Part shown: positions 1 to 6,268 of the stretch, piece by piece
Layout: every line of letters starts with the position of its first letter
Position numbering within the stretch: the stretch's first letter is position 1
NCBI GenBank assembly: GCA_947460915.1
Contig: CANHKJ010000160.1
Span: forward strand, 1 to 6,963
DNA: 6,963 nucleotides
Direction of reading: 5' to 3'
Origin: Verrucomicrobiia bacterium
Lineage (GTDB): Bacteria; Verrucomicrobiota; Verrucomicrobiia; Verrucomicrobiales; Akkermansiaceae
Notes under the pieces: model-generated
What the model was told of the DNA's origin: nothing
The model's input: the letters and a program-made list of their open reading frames with translations, nothing else
The model's database searches: none
Position numbers and translations under genes: made by a program

Positions 1-110
1 GTGGTAAATCGCCGGTTTTACCCGCGAATCTTTCCATGGTGCTAGCCATCGTGCCTTGCGCATGCGTTGATACTAGGTGATAAAAACCTATGTGCAAGGA
101 AATTATCTAC

Positions 111-127
111 AAAGTGTCTGTCACTTT
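111..127. repeat. Short palindrome at the end of the IS630 remnant
   Basis: AAAGTG (111-116) and CACTTT (122-127) form a perfect 6-base inverted repeat around the 5-base spacer TCTGT. It overlaps the TAA that ends the transposase fragment and lies where transposase similarity stops. It may be part of an IS terminal repeat brought next to the coding region by an internal deletion. No matching partner repeat is obvious on the other side of the fragment (462-723), so its status as an IS end is inferred. Confidence 0.35.
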
Positions 128-461
128 ATTTATATGTCAACCCCATGTCTGCGAGAACGTAGTGGATCGCTTGAATCGTGCACGCAAGGCCGAGACGCGC
201 ACGAATTTCCTCCAAAGTCAGATCGGGCTGCTTAGAAACCAGAGAACGCAACTCACGGCGATGAGAGTCGAGAATGATGGGCTTGCGTCCGTTACGATGA
301 TGGCGAGGAGCGATGTCGCCACAATGACGCCGTTGCTGAATAAGTTTTTTAACCATGCCGAGAGATACCTCAAGTCGACTAGCGACCTACTCGCGCGTCG
401 TATCTCCCCGATCATAGGCTTTGAGAATTCGTTGCCGTAAATCCACCGAAATTGTTGCCAT
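126..461 (-). pseudogene. IS630-family transposase N-terminal part, broken by an amber stop
   Basis: Reading from the ATG at 461-459 gives a start (MATISVDLRQRILKAYDRG) typical of IS630-family transposase OrfA proteins. An in-frame TAG follows at 387-389 (codon 25), where relatives usually have a Gln codon. The frame then reopens as VASRLEVS and runs to a TAA at 126-128, ending in GLTYK. In the family this segment is a two-part helix-turn-helix DNA-binding region that recognises the element ends. The DDE catalytic domain, usually encoded next after a KKK stretch, is not found in any frame of the remaining 125 bases. The piece is therefore both interrupted and truncated, about 111 codons of an expected 330 or more. 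An internal ATG at 356 could give 76 residues, but nothing suggests use. A TATGAT box (468-473) sits just upstream, with a poor -35 (TTGTAG, 493-498) at 19 bp spacing. Family assignment is confident; inactivity is inferred from the stop and the missing half. Confidence 0.8.
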
Positions 462-723
462 GCGAGGATCATAACAGCAATCTAGACAACGGCTACAAAA
501 TTATTTAAAATGCTCTAAATCATGAAAAGTAAGAAAATTTAGACTCTGACTTGGTTCGACATAACGAACTGTTTCATGATAGCTACTGACTTACCATTTT
601 CCCGCTAGCTCGTGAGGCAACTCTTGCCCCGCCAAATGTAAAGCAACTGACGGTAAGCCAACTAAGAATCAAGGCGATAATCTATAAGCGAGAAAAAAGA
701 AAGCATCGTCGCATTGTGCTAAT
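462..723. other. AT-rich intergenic region between the IS remnant and the esterase gene
   Basis: No intact gene is visible. On the minus strand one frame is open from 668 to 501 except for a single TAA at 591-593, and its translation looks protein-like (HLAGQELPHELAGKW, then YHETVRYVEPSQS). This could be the remnant of a gene, but I do not recognise it. Short inverted repeats are present: GTTCG/CGAAC (554-558, 565-569), GGCAA/TTGCC (616-620, 624-628) and CTTACC/GGTAAG (590-595, 652-657). Just after the esterase stop, minus-strand DNA reads AGCA...TGCT followed by a T-rich run (about 722-690). That could act as a weak terminator for the three-gene operon, but its stem is only 4 bp. Confidence 0.4.
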
Positions 724-2697
724 TTAGTTTTTGGGAGCAAATGCTTCAAGCTCGCTGAGGAAGCCAAAATTTTTACTAAAATTATCGTGCTGTTTCTCGT
801 GGTTGCCAACAAAAGTAGCACGTAGATAACGGGCTTTTTGTGCAGAAACGCGCATATCGTGTCGAGCTTGGGTAACGGCGGCAAAATCATGTCGCCCTAT
901 TTCTTGAAACGTTTTGCCATCAATGCTGAGCGAGATCGCGATGGTTTTGGTGGAACCAACCTTGGGAACACCGAAGCGGACGAGGGCGACAGTTTCTTCG
1001 GAACCAAGATCAACGGTGACATGCTTGGGAAAATCCGCAACCTCGCTGGTGGCATAGGCTTGGGGTGCGGCATCACCGTACACGCCATCGGTCACGCCCG
1101 TATTCCAACCGTGTTGATTCTCGTGCGATGAGGTGAATGATTTGCCTCCACTCAGGTTTTTGCCAATGGTAGGGTCTTCGGGCCAATGGGTGTGAAAGGC
1201 ACCAGCAGGCAGCCCTTCTTTGTTCATAAGATTCGGCTCAGCAGTCTCTGCCCAGGCAAAGCGAGCTTGGAATGGTTCGGGCACCTGCGGCGCTGTCAGC
1301 GAAATGAATTCCCCATCGGCACTCACTTGGGCTGTGGCCGGATGAAAAATCCCATCGGTACCAGCAATTTCAAATAACGATGGAGTTGCCCCATCTCGGG
1401 TGGCCAAGCCGGAACCAAGATGATCAAATGACAATACAATCGAATTACCTTGGATCTTATATGCGCGATACAACGGTCCGCTAACAGCTTTTTGTTTCAT
1501 TCCATAAGTACGATCTAGGGCCCATAAGGCGAGCCGACGTCCTACCTCAGATTTGTTGCGCGGATGGATATCCTTAATATCACCGATGTCATTGATCACC
1601 GCCATTCCGGTGTTTGGAATTTCCAAAGCCTTTTGCTGAGCGGTCCAAATTTCTTGGAGGGCCTTACCTCCGTAGGTGTAGGGTGCCAATTGAACAAATA
1701 AAAATGGGGCATCAGGCACAGCAAATTGTGCGCGCCAACCGTGAATGAGCACTTTCATTTTTTGAAAATAGAGCATCCCCTCACCGTTATTACTCTCGCC
1801 CTGATACCAGAGAAATCCTTTGACGCCATAGGATCGCACTGGGTGAATCATCGCCTGATACATGCCCGTCTGACTCTGCAAGGGTAAAAGTGGAAGTGTA
1901 ACTGGCTGCGTTGGAACGAGTGACTTCGCCGTGACGGCAGCCTCTGCGGCATCACACCATTGACGAGTAGCTGTGAGATGAGCTGCGAATTTTTGCTCAA
2001 AGGCTGATTGCCCAGGCAATTGCTCAGCGCGCTGGCGTGCCATGTCTGCCAGCTCAGGAACTTTCGCAAAACCCTCTTCTGCAAGCCATGGATCAATGCG
2101 AGTACCGCCCCATGAACTATTGATGATACCCACTGGCACCTTTACTTGCTCATGGATAATGCGAGCGAAAAAGTAACCTACTGCAGAAAAGCCCATTACA
2201 TGCTCTGGAGTCGCAGGTCGCCAATTACCCTCAAAGTCTTGTTGTCTCTCATGAGTAACTTTTTTTGGCACTGCAATCATCCGCACGAGTGGCAAAGGCT
2301 GTGAGGTGGCGATCGTTTTGTCTTCCTCACGAGATGCAGCGATAGTCCATTCCATATTTGATTGCCCACTTGCAAGCCAAACTTCGCCAACGAGCACATC
2401 CTTCACTACGGCTTCCGCTCCTCCATCCTCTACCGCGCGTATTTCGCGACCTACGGCTGATGCAGGCATCGCATCCAATTTGACCATCCAAGCACCATCC
2501 GCAGCAGCAGTGGCTTGTTTTTGCTGCGAGCCAAATGTTACCTGTAACGTCTTACCTGGCTCAGCCCAGCCCCACACAGCAACCTCACGATCGCGTTGAA
2601 GAACGGCACCATCGGAAAAAATGGCAGGGAATTTCACCGCCCCGTAAGCAGTGAGGCATAACGAGGCTAAGATCGGCAGGAAGGCTATGGCTTTCAT
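724..2697 (-). CDS. Exported sialate O-acetylesterase (SASA/SGNH hydrolase) with C-terminal F5/8 type C-like domain
   Basis: This probably removes O-acetyl esters from sialic acids or similar acetylated sugars outside the cytoplasm. The ATG at 2697 gives 657 residues and begins with a signal peptide (MKAIAFLPILASLCLTAYG). An in-frame ATG at 2736 adds 13 polar residues before it and overlaps the upstream gene, so 2697 is preferred. An Ig-like strand-rich segment (about 20-95) is followed by the SGNH blocks of the SASA family: GQSNM with nucleophile Ser113, SSWGGT near 194-199, WYQGESN at 297-303, and DIHP with Asp376 and catalytic His378. Residues about 518-655 (GVTDGVYGD, VTVDLGS, ARYLRATF) resemble an F5/8 type C or CBM32 domain, suggesting carbohydrate binding. 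It is the last gene of the three-gene operon, 10 nt after the amidohydrolase stop, with no clear Shine-Dalgarno, so translation may be coupled. Esterase class is confident. True substrate is uncertain, since the family also contains xylan and other sugar acetylesterases. Confidence 0.9.
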   Translation of the reverse strand: MKAIAFLPILASLCLTAYGAVKFPAIFSDGAVLQRDREVAVWGWAEPGKTLQVTFGSQQKQATAAADGAWMVKLDAMPASAVGREIRAVEDGGAEAVVKDVLVGEVWLASGQSNMEWTIAASREEDKTIATSQPLPLVRMIAVPKKVTHERQQDFEGNWRPATPEHVMGFSAVGYFFARIIHEQVKVPVGIINSSWGGTRIDPWLAEEGFAKVPELADMARQRAEQLPGQSAFEQKFAAHLTATRQWCDAAEAAVTAKSLVPTQPVTLPLLPLQSQTGMYQAMIHPVRSYGVKGFLWYQGESNNGEGMLYFQKMKVLIHGWRAQFAVPDAPFLFVQLAPYTYGGKALQEIWTAQQKALEIPNTGMAVINDIGDIKDIHPRNKSEVGRRLALWALDRTYGMKQKAVSGPLYRAYKIQGNSIVLSFDHLGSGLATRDGATPSLFEIAGTDGIFHPATAQVSADGEFISLTAPQVPEPFQARFAWAETAEPNLMNKEGLPAGAFHTHWPEDPTIGKNLSGGKSFTSSHENQHGWNTGVTDGVYGDAAPQAYATSEVADFPKHVTVDLGSEETVALVRFGVPKVGSTKTIAISLSIDGKTFQEIGRHDFAAVTQARHDMRVSAQKARYLRATFVGNHEKQHDNFSKNFGFLSELEAFAPKN

Positions 2698-2707
2698 GAG
2701 AACAATA

Positions 2708-3739
2708 CTACTGAGATGCTGTCGACGATATTTCATTGGAATCGATCACTGACGCAGTTGCTCGCCACGGACGCAGAACATTTTCGATTTGCGTGAAATG
2801 ACTCTCTGCAAAACCCGCGCGGGATTTGAGGAAATAATCGCGTTCAAGGAGATTGCCGATGCGCGCCGCCTCGCGTCGATCATCACTATCAATCATACCG
2901 CGCAACAACGCGTACCATGTACCAATGGGAACCGGAAAATCACTCCCATGCAAAAGTCGATCGGGCATTTCAGAATCAAGTGCATGCTCCAATGCCGCGC
3001 TGCGCACTGGTGTATTGAACGCGCTGGTATCCGCATAAAGATTCGGAAACTCTCGCATCATCACAATCAGATGCGGAAAGTAATTTCGATCCCAGAAACT
3101 ACTGTTGCTAGCACAGTGGGCCGCGATCACTTTTACGCCAATCTCTAACGGACGTCGCAATGTTTCCGGGTCCTGATACGCGGGATTCGCGACCGGCACA
3201 GTCATTTCTCCACCCGTATGTGCCAACAAGGGCAAACCTGCATCAGCCATACGTTGCCAAAAAGTATCGTAGTGCGGATCGGAACAATCGACATCATGAC
3301 AATTCGGCAACAACTTCAAAGCCCGCGCACCCATCGAAAGACAACGATCAAGTTCATCAAGCGCATCCTTACGCGCTGGATGAATCGATGCAGCAGGCAA
3401 AAATTCGGGGTGTTCTCTGCAAATCTTGAACACATAATCATTCGGCACGTGAAACGATCCAAAGTCGCGCTTGGTGCCGTCAGCATGATAAACTTCGTCT
3501 TGGGCGAGCAACAGCGCATGATCGAGCGAAGACTCACGCACGGATGCAACCAAGCGTTGCACATAAATTTCATCAAAATCCGCATGCCCCACACCAACAG
3601 GCATACCGATCATGCGACGCATCATTTCGCCCATCAGGCGATGCCAACCAGTCATTCGTATCCAGCATCCCGAGCCGGATTTCCCATTGCCCACCAAGTG
3701 AACGTGACAATCGATCTTCTTTGCAACAGGTGCAGACAT
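2708..3739 (-). CDS. Metal-dependent amidohydrolase family protein (Amidohydro_2, TIM-barrel)
   Basis: This is a cytoplasmic hydrolase or decarboxylase of the amidohydrolase superfamily; the substrate cannot be told. From the ATG at 3739 it has 343 residues. The N-terminal metal-binding motif is DCHVH (His12, His14). Further expected ligands are Lys142 in RALKLLP, His174 in LLAHTGGE, His208 in VIAAHCAS and Asp267 in LLHGSDFP. This His-x-His, His, His, Asp order and the HGSDFP ending are typical of the PF04909 group, which includes ACMSD-like decarboxylases and 2-pyrone-4,6-dicarboxylate hydrolases. The frame extends to a TTG at 3775, which would overlap the preceding gene by 7 bases and add 12 residues. 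I prefer the ATG because it puts the HVH motif at the usual distance from the N-terminus. Neither start has a Shine-Dalgarno. There is no convincing signal peptide, so it and the exported esterase next door would act in different compartments. It sits in the middle of the operon, 29 nt after the SH3-like gene. Confidence 0.85.
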   Translation of the reverse strand: MSAPVAKKIDCHVHLVGNGKSGSGCWIRMTGWHRLMGEMMRRMIGMPVGVGHADFDEIYVQRLVASVRESSLDHALLLAQDEVYHADGTKRDFGSFHVPNDYVFKICREHPEFLPAASIHPARKDALDELDRCLSMGARALKLLPNCHDVDCSDPHYDTFWQRMADAGLPLLAHTGGEMTVPVANPAYQDPETLRRPLEIGVKVIAAHCASNSSFWDRNYFPHLIVMMREFPNLYADTSAFNTPVRSAALEHALDSEMPDRLLHGSDFPVPIGTWYALLRGMIDSDDRREAARIGNLLERDYFLKSRAGFAESHFTQIENVLRPWRATASVIDSNEISSTASQ

Positions 3740-3768
3740 GGCAAAAGCGAAACAGAAATCGATCGCGC

Positions 3769-4491
3769 TTACCAACCAAAAACGACGGGCGGCACGATGA
3801 TCCGCACATTTCCGCCATCGCGTTGCTCAGAGTCCTCAATGGCACTGACCACACCGTTCGTGAATTCGATCACTCGCTTGCTTTTCTCAATCTGCGTCAC
3901 ACTCACCAATTGACGATAAAGCTCACCAGTTTGGGGATTCCGCACGGTGGCGTAATTTTTCTGTTCATCCATCTCGATGAACTCCCACTTGCCACTTTGA
4001 CCTTCTGGTGACTGCCGCACGGAGGTTTTCGTGGGCCGGCCCAATGATTGCGCTACTTCCTCGGTAGTCATGCCGAGGCATACTTCTTGATCCGCAATCA
4101 CCTTGTTGACCTCCATTTGACGGTGGTAGAATTTTTTTAGATTCTCCACAAATTGTGGATCTTTCGAGGCAAATGCCCATGGGCCGACCCAGCCAGAAAT
4201 GCCATCGCGCGTGCCCTTGCCGCGCACTTTATAAGCTTTTTCGGTGATCGCCTCGATCTTGACCTTTTGATTCGCGACAATCGTGCCCACTTTGGTTTTA
4301 CCATCAGGATCCATATAAACGGGAGCCTCCTTGATGATCATCAACTCGATCTGTTTGTCGGGCATTTCCGTGAGGTAGACAACGCGCGGATCATTATCCA
4401 ATAAAGATTTGCGGACAGGACGCTTAATCTGTGCCGCCACAGGCAACAACAAAGCGAGACAAAGCGTGAAGCATTTCATAAGAGCATTCAT
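3769..4491 (-). CDS. Exported protein of unknown function with SH3-like and BamE/SmpA-like segments
   Basis: The 240-residue product has an N-terminal signal peptide (MKCFTLCLALLLPVAAQ, from Met5), with no lipobox cysteine at the expected cleavage site, so it is probably periplasmic. Residues about 47-108 (IIKEAPVYMDPDGK, VGTIVANQKVKIEAI, GWVGPWAF) look like a bacterial SH3 domain, a fold used to bind peptides or cell wall. Residues about 139-155 (LGMTTEEVAQSLGRPTK) match the opening helix of BamE/SmpA/OmlA-like modules, followed by strand-forming segments (GKWEFIE, RVIEFTNGVVSAIED) in the expected order. In BamE this fold binds outer-membrane assembly partners; here the role is unknown. The start may be Met1 (4491) or Met5 (4479); neither has a ribosome binding site. 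It is the first gene of the operon and would be transcribed from the 4492-4630 region. The domain calls come from motif reading only. Confidence 0.75.
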   Translation of the reverse strand: MNALMKCFTLCLALLLPVAAQIKRPVRKSLLDNDPRVVYLTEMPDKQIELMIIKEAPVYMDPDGKTKVGTIVANQKVKIEAITEKAYKVRGKGTRDGISGWVGPWAFASKDPQFVENLKKFYHRQMEVNKVIADQEVCLGMTTEEVAQSLGRPTKTSVRQSPEGQSGKWEFIEMDEQKNYATVRNPQTGELYRQLVSVTQIEKSKRVIEFTNGVVSAIEDSEQRDGGNVRIIVPPVVFGW

Positions 4492-4630
4492 AGCAAAATT
4501 GCAAGTCCAGGAAAAGAAGAATCGCCAGAGAACCTAATTCTTAAGACGACGCAGTTCGCAAGTTATTCAAAAAAAATGCTCCCCCCACTCATTTCGAGAA
4601 AATTCTCTGTTGCAGCGAGCCACAGGATGC
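4492..4630. promoter_or_regulatory. Divergent intergenic region driving hemL and the three-gene operon
   Basis: The operon leaves leftward and hemL leaves rightward, so both promoters should lie here. The stretch is AT-rich, with a run of eight A (4569-4576) followed by six C (4581-4586). I cannot assign convincing -35 and -10 boxes in either direction. The only Shine-Dalgarno-like element is AGGA at 4624-4627, just before the hemL ATG. No operator-like long dyad or known riboswitch was seen. Confidence 0.4.
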
Positions 4631-5932
4631 ATGAGTATCAGCCCAGACATGCGCTATCCCACCTCACACAAGCTTTTCCAAACCGCCAAAGAGCTCATAC
4701 CTGGCGGCGTCAATTCTCCCGTCCGCGCCTTCCGTAACGTCGGTGGCGAGCCATTTTTTGTCCGCCGCGCCAAAGGCGCGCGCATCGAAGACATCGACGG
4801 CAAAAGCTACATCGATTACATTGGCACCTGGGGCCCCGCGATTCTCGGTCACGCACCCATGTCGGTGATTAATGCCGTGCACGAAGCCGCGAAGAACGGC
4901 CTCTCCTTTGGCATCCCAAATGTTTTGGAAGTAGAAATGGCAAAAATGGTCACCTCCTGGGTACCATCGGTACAAAAAGTTCGCATGACCAACTCAGGCA
5001 CCGAGGCCACCATGTCGGCGATCCGCCTCGCCCGCGGCTTTACCAAACGTGATAAAATCATCAAATTCGATGGTTGCTATCATGGACACAGTGACTCTCT
5101 GCTCGTCGCCGCAGGCTCGGGCGCACTCACCCACGGCGAGCCCGACTCCGCCGGTGTTCCTAAATCATTTGCCGCCGAGACCATTGTGCTACCCTTCAAT
5201 GATCGCGCGGCCGTGGAAGCAGCCTTTTCGCAATGGGATGGCCAAATCGCTGCACTCATCTTAGAGCCCTATCCCGCCAATGCTGGTCTGATTCTACCGC
5301 AGGTCGGTTTCCTGCAATTCTTGCGCGAAATCACCGCAAAAAACGGCACCGTCCTAATCTTCGACGAAGTCATGACCGGATTCCGCCTCGGCAAAGCCGG
5401 CGTGCAAGGACTGGAAAACATCATGCCGGATCTCTCCTGCTTCGGCAAAGTCATCGGTGGCGGTCTTCCCGTCGGAGCCTTTGGTGGTCGCGCTGATATC
5501 ATGGACTACCTCGCGCCACTTGGTCCCGTTTACCAAGCCGGCACCCTCAGCGGCAATCCACTGGCCATGGTCGCGGGCTTGACCCAGTTGCACGAGCTCG
5601 ATAAAGCTGGAGCCTATGAAACCCTCGACCAAATCGGTGCCTATCTTCAAGCAGGTGTCGAGAAAATCCTCAGCGCCAAGGGCATACCTCACCGCTTCAA
5701 TCGCGTCGGCTCGATGTTCTGCATGTTCTTCACCGATGCCGAAATCATCAACCTCGACTCCGTAAAAACACAAGACATGGAGCTTTTCCGCAAGCTTTTC
5801 TGGGCCATGCTAGATCGCGGCATCTACATCGCCCCGAGCCCTTACGAAACGGGCTTCCTCTCGCTCGCTCATACCCACGACGATATCGACGTTACCTTAG
5901 ATGCGCTAGAGAAATCCGTTGCCGCGCTTTAA
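4631..5932 (+). CDS. hemL: Glutamate-1-semialdehyde 2,1-aminomutase
   Basis: This PLP-dependent enzyme converts glutamate-1-semialdehyde to 5-aminolevulinate, the last step of the C5 route into heme and other tetrapyrroles, in the cytoplasm. The ATG at 4631 gives 433 residues, close to the roughly 426 of E. coli HemL, and starts near the conserved ELIPGGVNSPVRAF block (about 21-34). An upstream TTG at 4610 adds 7 residues but has less support; AGGA lies only 3 bases before the ATG, closer than usual. Signature features are present: the NSGTEATMSAIRLARG cofactor-phosphate region (about 121-136), CYHGH (about 149-153), FDEVMTGFR with PLP-ring Asp245, and FGKVIGGGLPVGA with Schiff-base Lys273. 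The GTLSGNPLAM and C-terminal SLAHTHDDI segments also fit. No frameshift or missing residue was seen. It stands alone on the plus strand, converging on lpxD, with a hairpin about 35 bases after its stop. Confidence 0.97.
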   Translation: MSISPDMRYPTSHKLFQTAKELIPGGVNSPVRAFRNVGGEPFFVRRAKGARIEDIDGKSYIDYIGTWGPAILGHAPMSVINAVHEAAKNGLSFGIPNVLEVEMAKMVTSWVPSVQKVRMTNSGTEATMSAIRLARGFTKRDKIIKFDGCYHGHSDSLLVAAGSGALTHGEPDSAGVPKSFAAETIVLPFNDRAAVEAAFSQWDGQIAALILEPYPANAGLILPQVGFLQFLREITAKNGTVLIFDEVMTGFRLGKAGVQGLENIMPDLSCFGKVIGGGLPVGAFGGRADIMDYLAPLGPVYQAGTLSGNPLAMVAGLTQLHELDKAGAYETLDQIGAYLQAGVEKILSAKGIPHRFNRVGSMFCMFFTDAEIINLDSVKTQDMELFRKLFWAMLDRGIYIAPSPYETGFLSLAHTHDDIDVTLDALEKSVAAL

Positions 5933-5966
5933 GGTTTGAGTGCAATTCCACCAGAATAGCCTGATT

Positions 5967-5986
5967 AATCTGATCCGTCAGATTTT
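5967..5986 (+). terminator. Possible terminator hairpin after hemL
   Basis: AATCTGA (5967-5973) and TCAGATT (5978-5984) form a perfect 7-bp stem with a TCCG loop, ending in TTTT (5983-5986). It begins 35 bases after the hemL stop. The stem is AT-rich and the T run short. A second A/T-rich dyad, AAAAGG/CCTTTT (5989-6006), follows at once and may contribute. It is a weak terminator by sequence but rightly placed. Confidence 0.45.
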
Positions 5987-6009
5987 ACAAAAGGAAAAAA
6001 CCTTTTATC

Positions 6010-6257
6010 TCACTTCTTCCTACGATTTTTTTCACTGACCAGACGAGCATTGGGGATGATGAGAAAAGTACCAGCAGGCTGGATCAGCATGGTAGTCACA
6101 GGGCCGGTCAGGGCCTGTGACTGCGACTTTATAGTTTTATCCGCCTAACTCAATCTGGGCACCTGATTTAATCTTTTGCTTGAGCTTAGCAACGAATCAC
6201 AATCTCCTCGTCGCTTAATTCTCTGACAGCCTCGTGGCGCAGTGATGATGGATATAA
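6010..6257 (-). pseudogene. Possible frameshifted gene remnant downstream of lpxD
   Basis: The 336-base gap 5933-6268 has no intact gene. On the minus strand three short open stretches in different frames follow one another: 6257-6186 (LRHEAVRELSDEEIVIRC), 6196-6137 (VAKLKQKIKSGAQIELGG) and 6144-6010 (44 residues, containing LIQPAGTFLIIPNARL and ending EKNRRKK). Each reads like real protein, with charged helix-like then strand-like content, and together they could be one 80-residue gene damaged by two frameshifts. I do not recognise the protein, and the strong hairpin at 6092-6124 lies inside the last piece. The alternative is chance open frames in noncoding DNA. Confidence 0.3.
6092..6124. 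other. Strong hairpin between the convergent hemL and lpxD genes
   Basis: AGTCACAGG (6094-6102) pairs perfectly with CCTGTGACT (6114-6122). The stem extends by one G-T and one G-C pair to 6092 and 6124, and may extend inward through GCC/GGC with a bulge. On the plus strand it is followed by a T-rich stretch (6128-6139) without a pure T run. It may be a back-up terminator for hemL, a structured transcript end, or a repeat unit. No second copy is seen in this window. Confidence 0.45.
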
Positions 6258-6268
6258 TTAGACTTAAA

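Noticed and set aside
1..49. Possible gene start on the minus strand running off the left edge (MASTMERFAGKTGDLP), with AAGG 4 bases upstream
   Set aside because: Only 16 codons are visible, no family is recognised, and both strands are open at the edge, so it cannot be supported.
90..440. 116-codon plus-strand open frame
   Set aside because: It lies antisense to the recognisable IS630 transposase fragment and has no family features; a shadow frame.
3218..4011. Long plus-strand open frames (231 and 155 codons) opposite the amidohydrolase and SH3-like genes
   Set aside because: Their composition is Arg/His/Ser-rich and of low plausibility, while the minus-strand frames have clear motifs; shadow frames.
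4576..4740. ATG-initiated frame right after the A8 run, overlapping the hemL start
   Set aside because: It reads in the wrong frame through the conserved hemL N-terminus and shows only shadow-like His/Arg/Gln-rich content.
5933..5960. Sequence ending in CCACCA after hemL, resembling a tRNA 3' end
   Set aside because: No T-arm consensus, anticodon arm or acceptor pairing could be found around it.
6056..6148. 30-codon plus-strand open frame preceded by GGGG
   Set aside because: Too short, overlaps the strong hairpin, and the opposite strand is more protein-like; no supporting family.
6253..6258. Perfect TATAAT on the plus strand
   Set aside because: No acceptable -35 box at 16-18 bp spacing and no plus-strand gene follows; AT-rich coincidence is likely.
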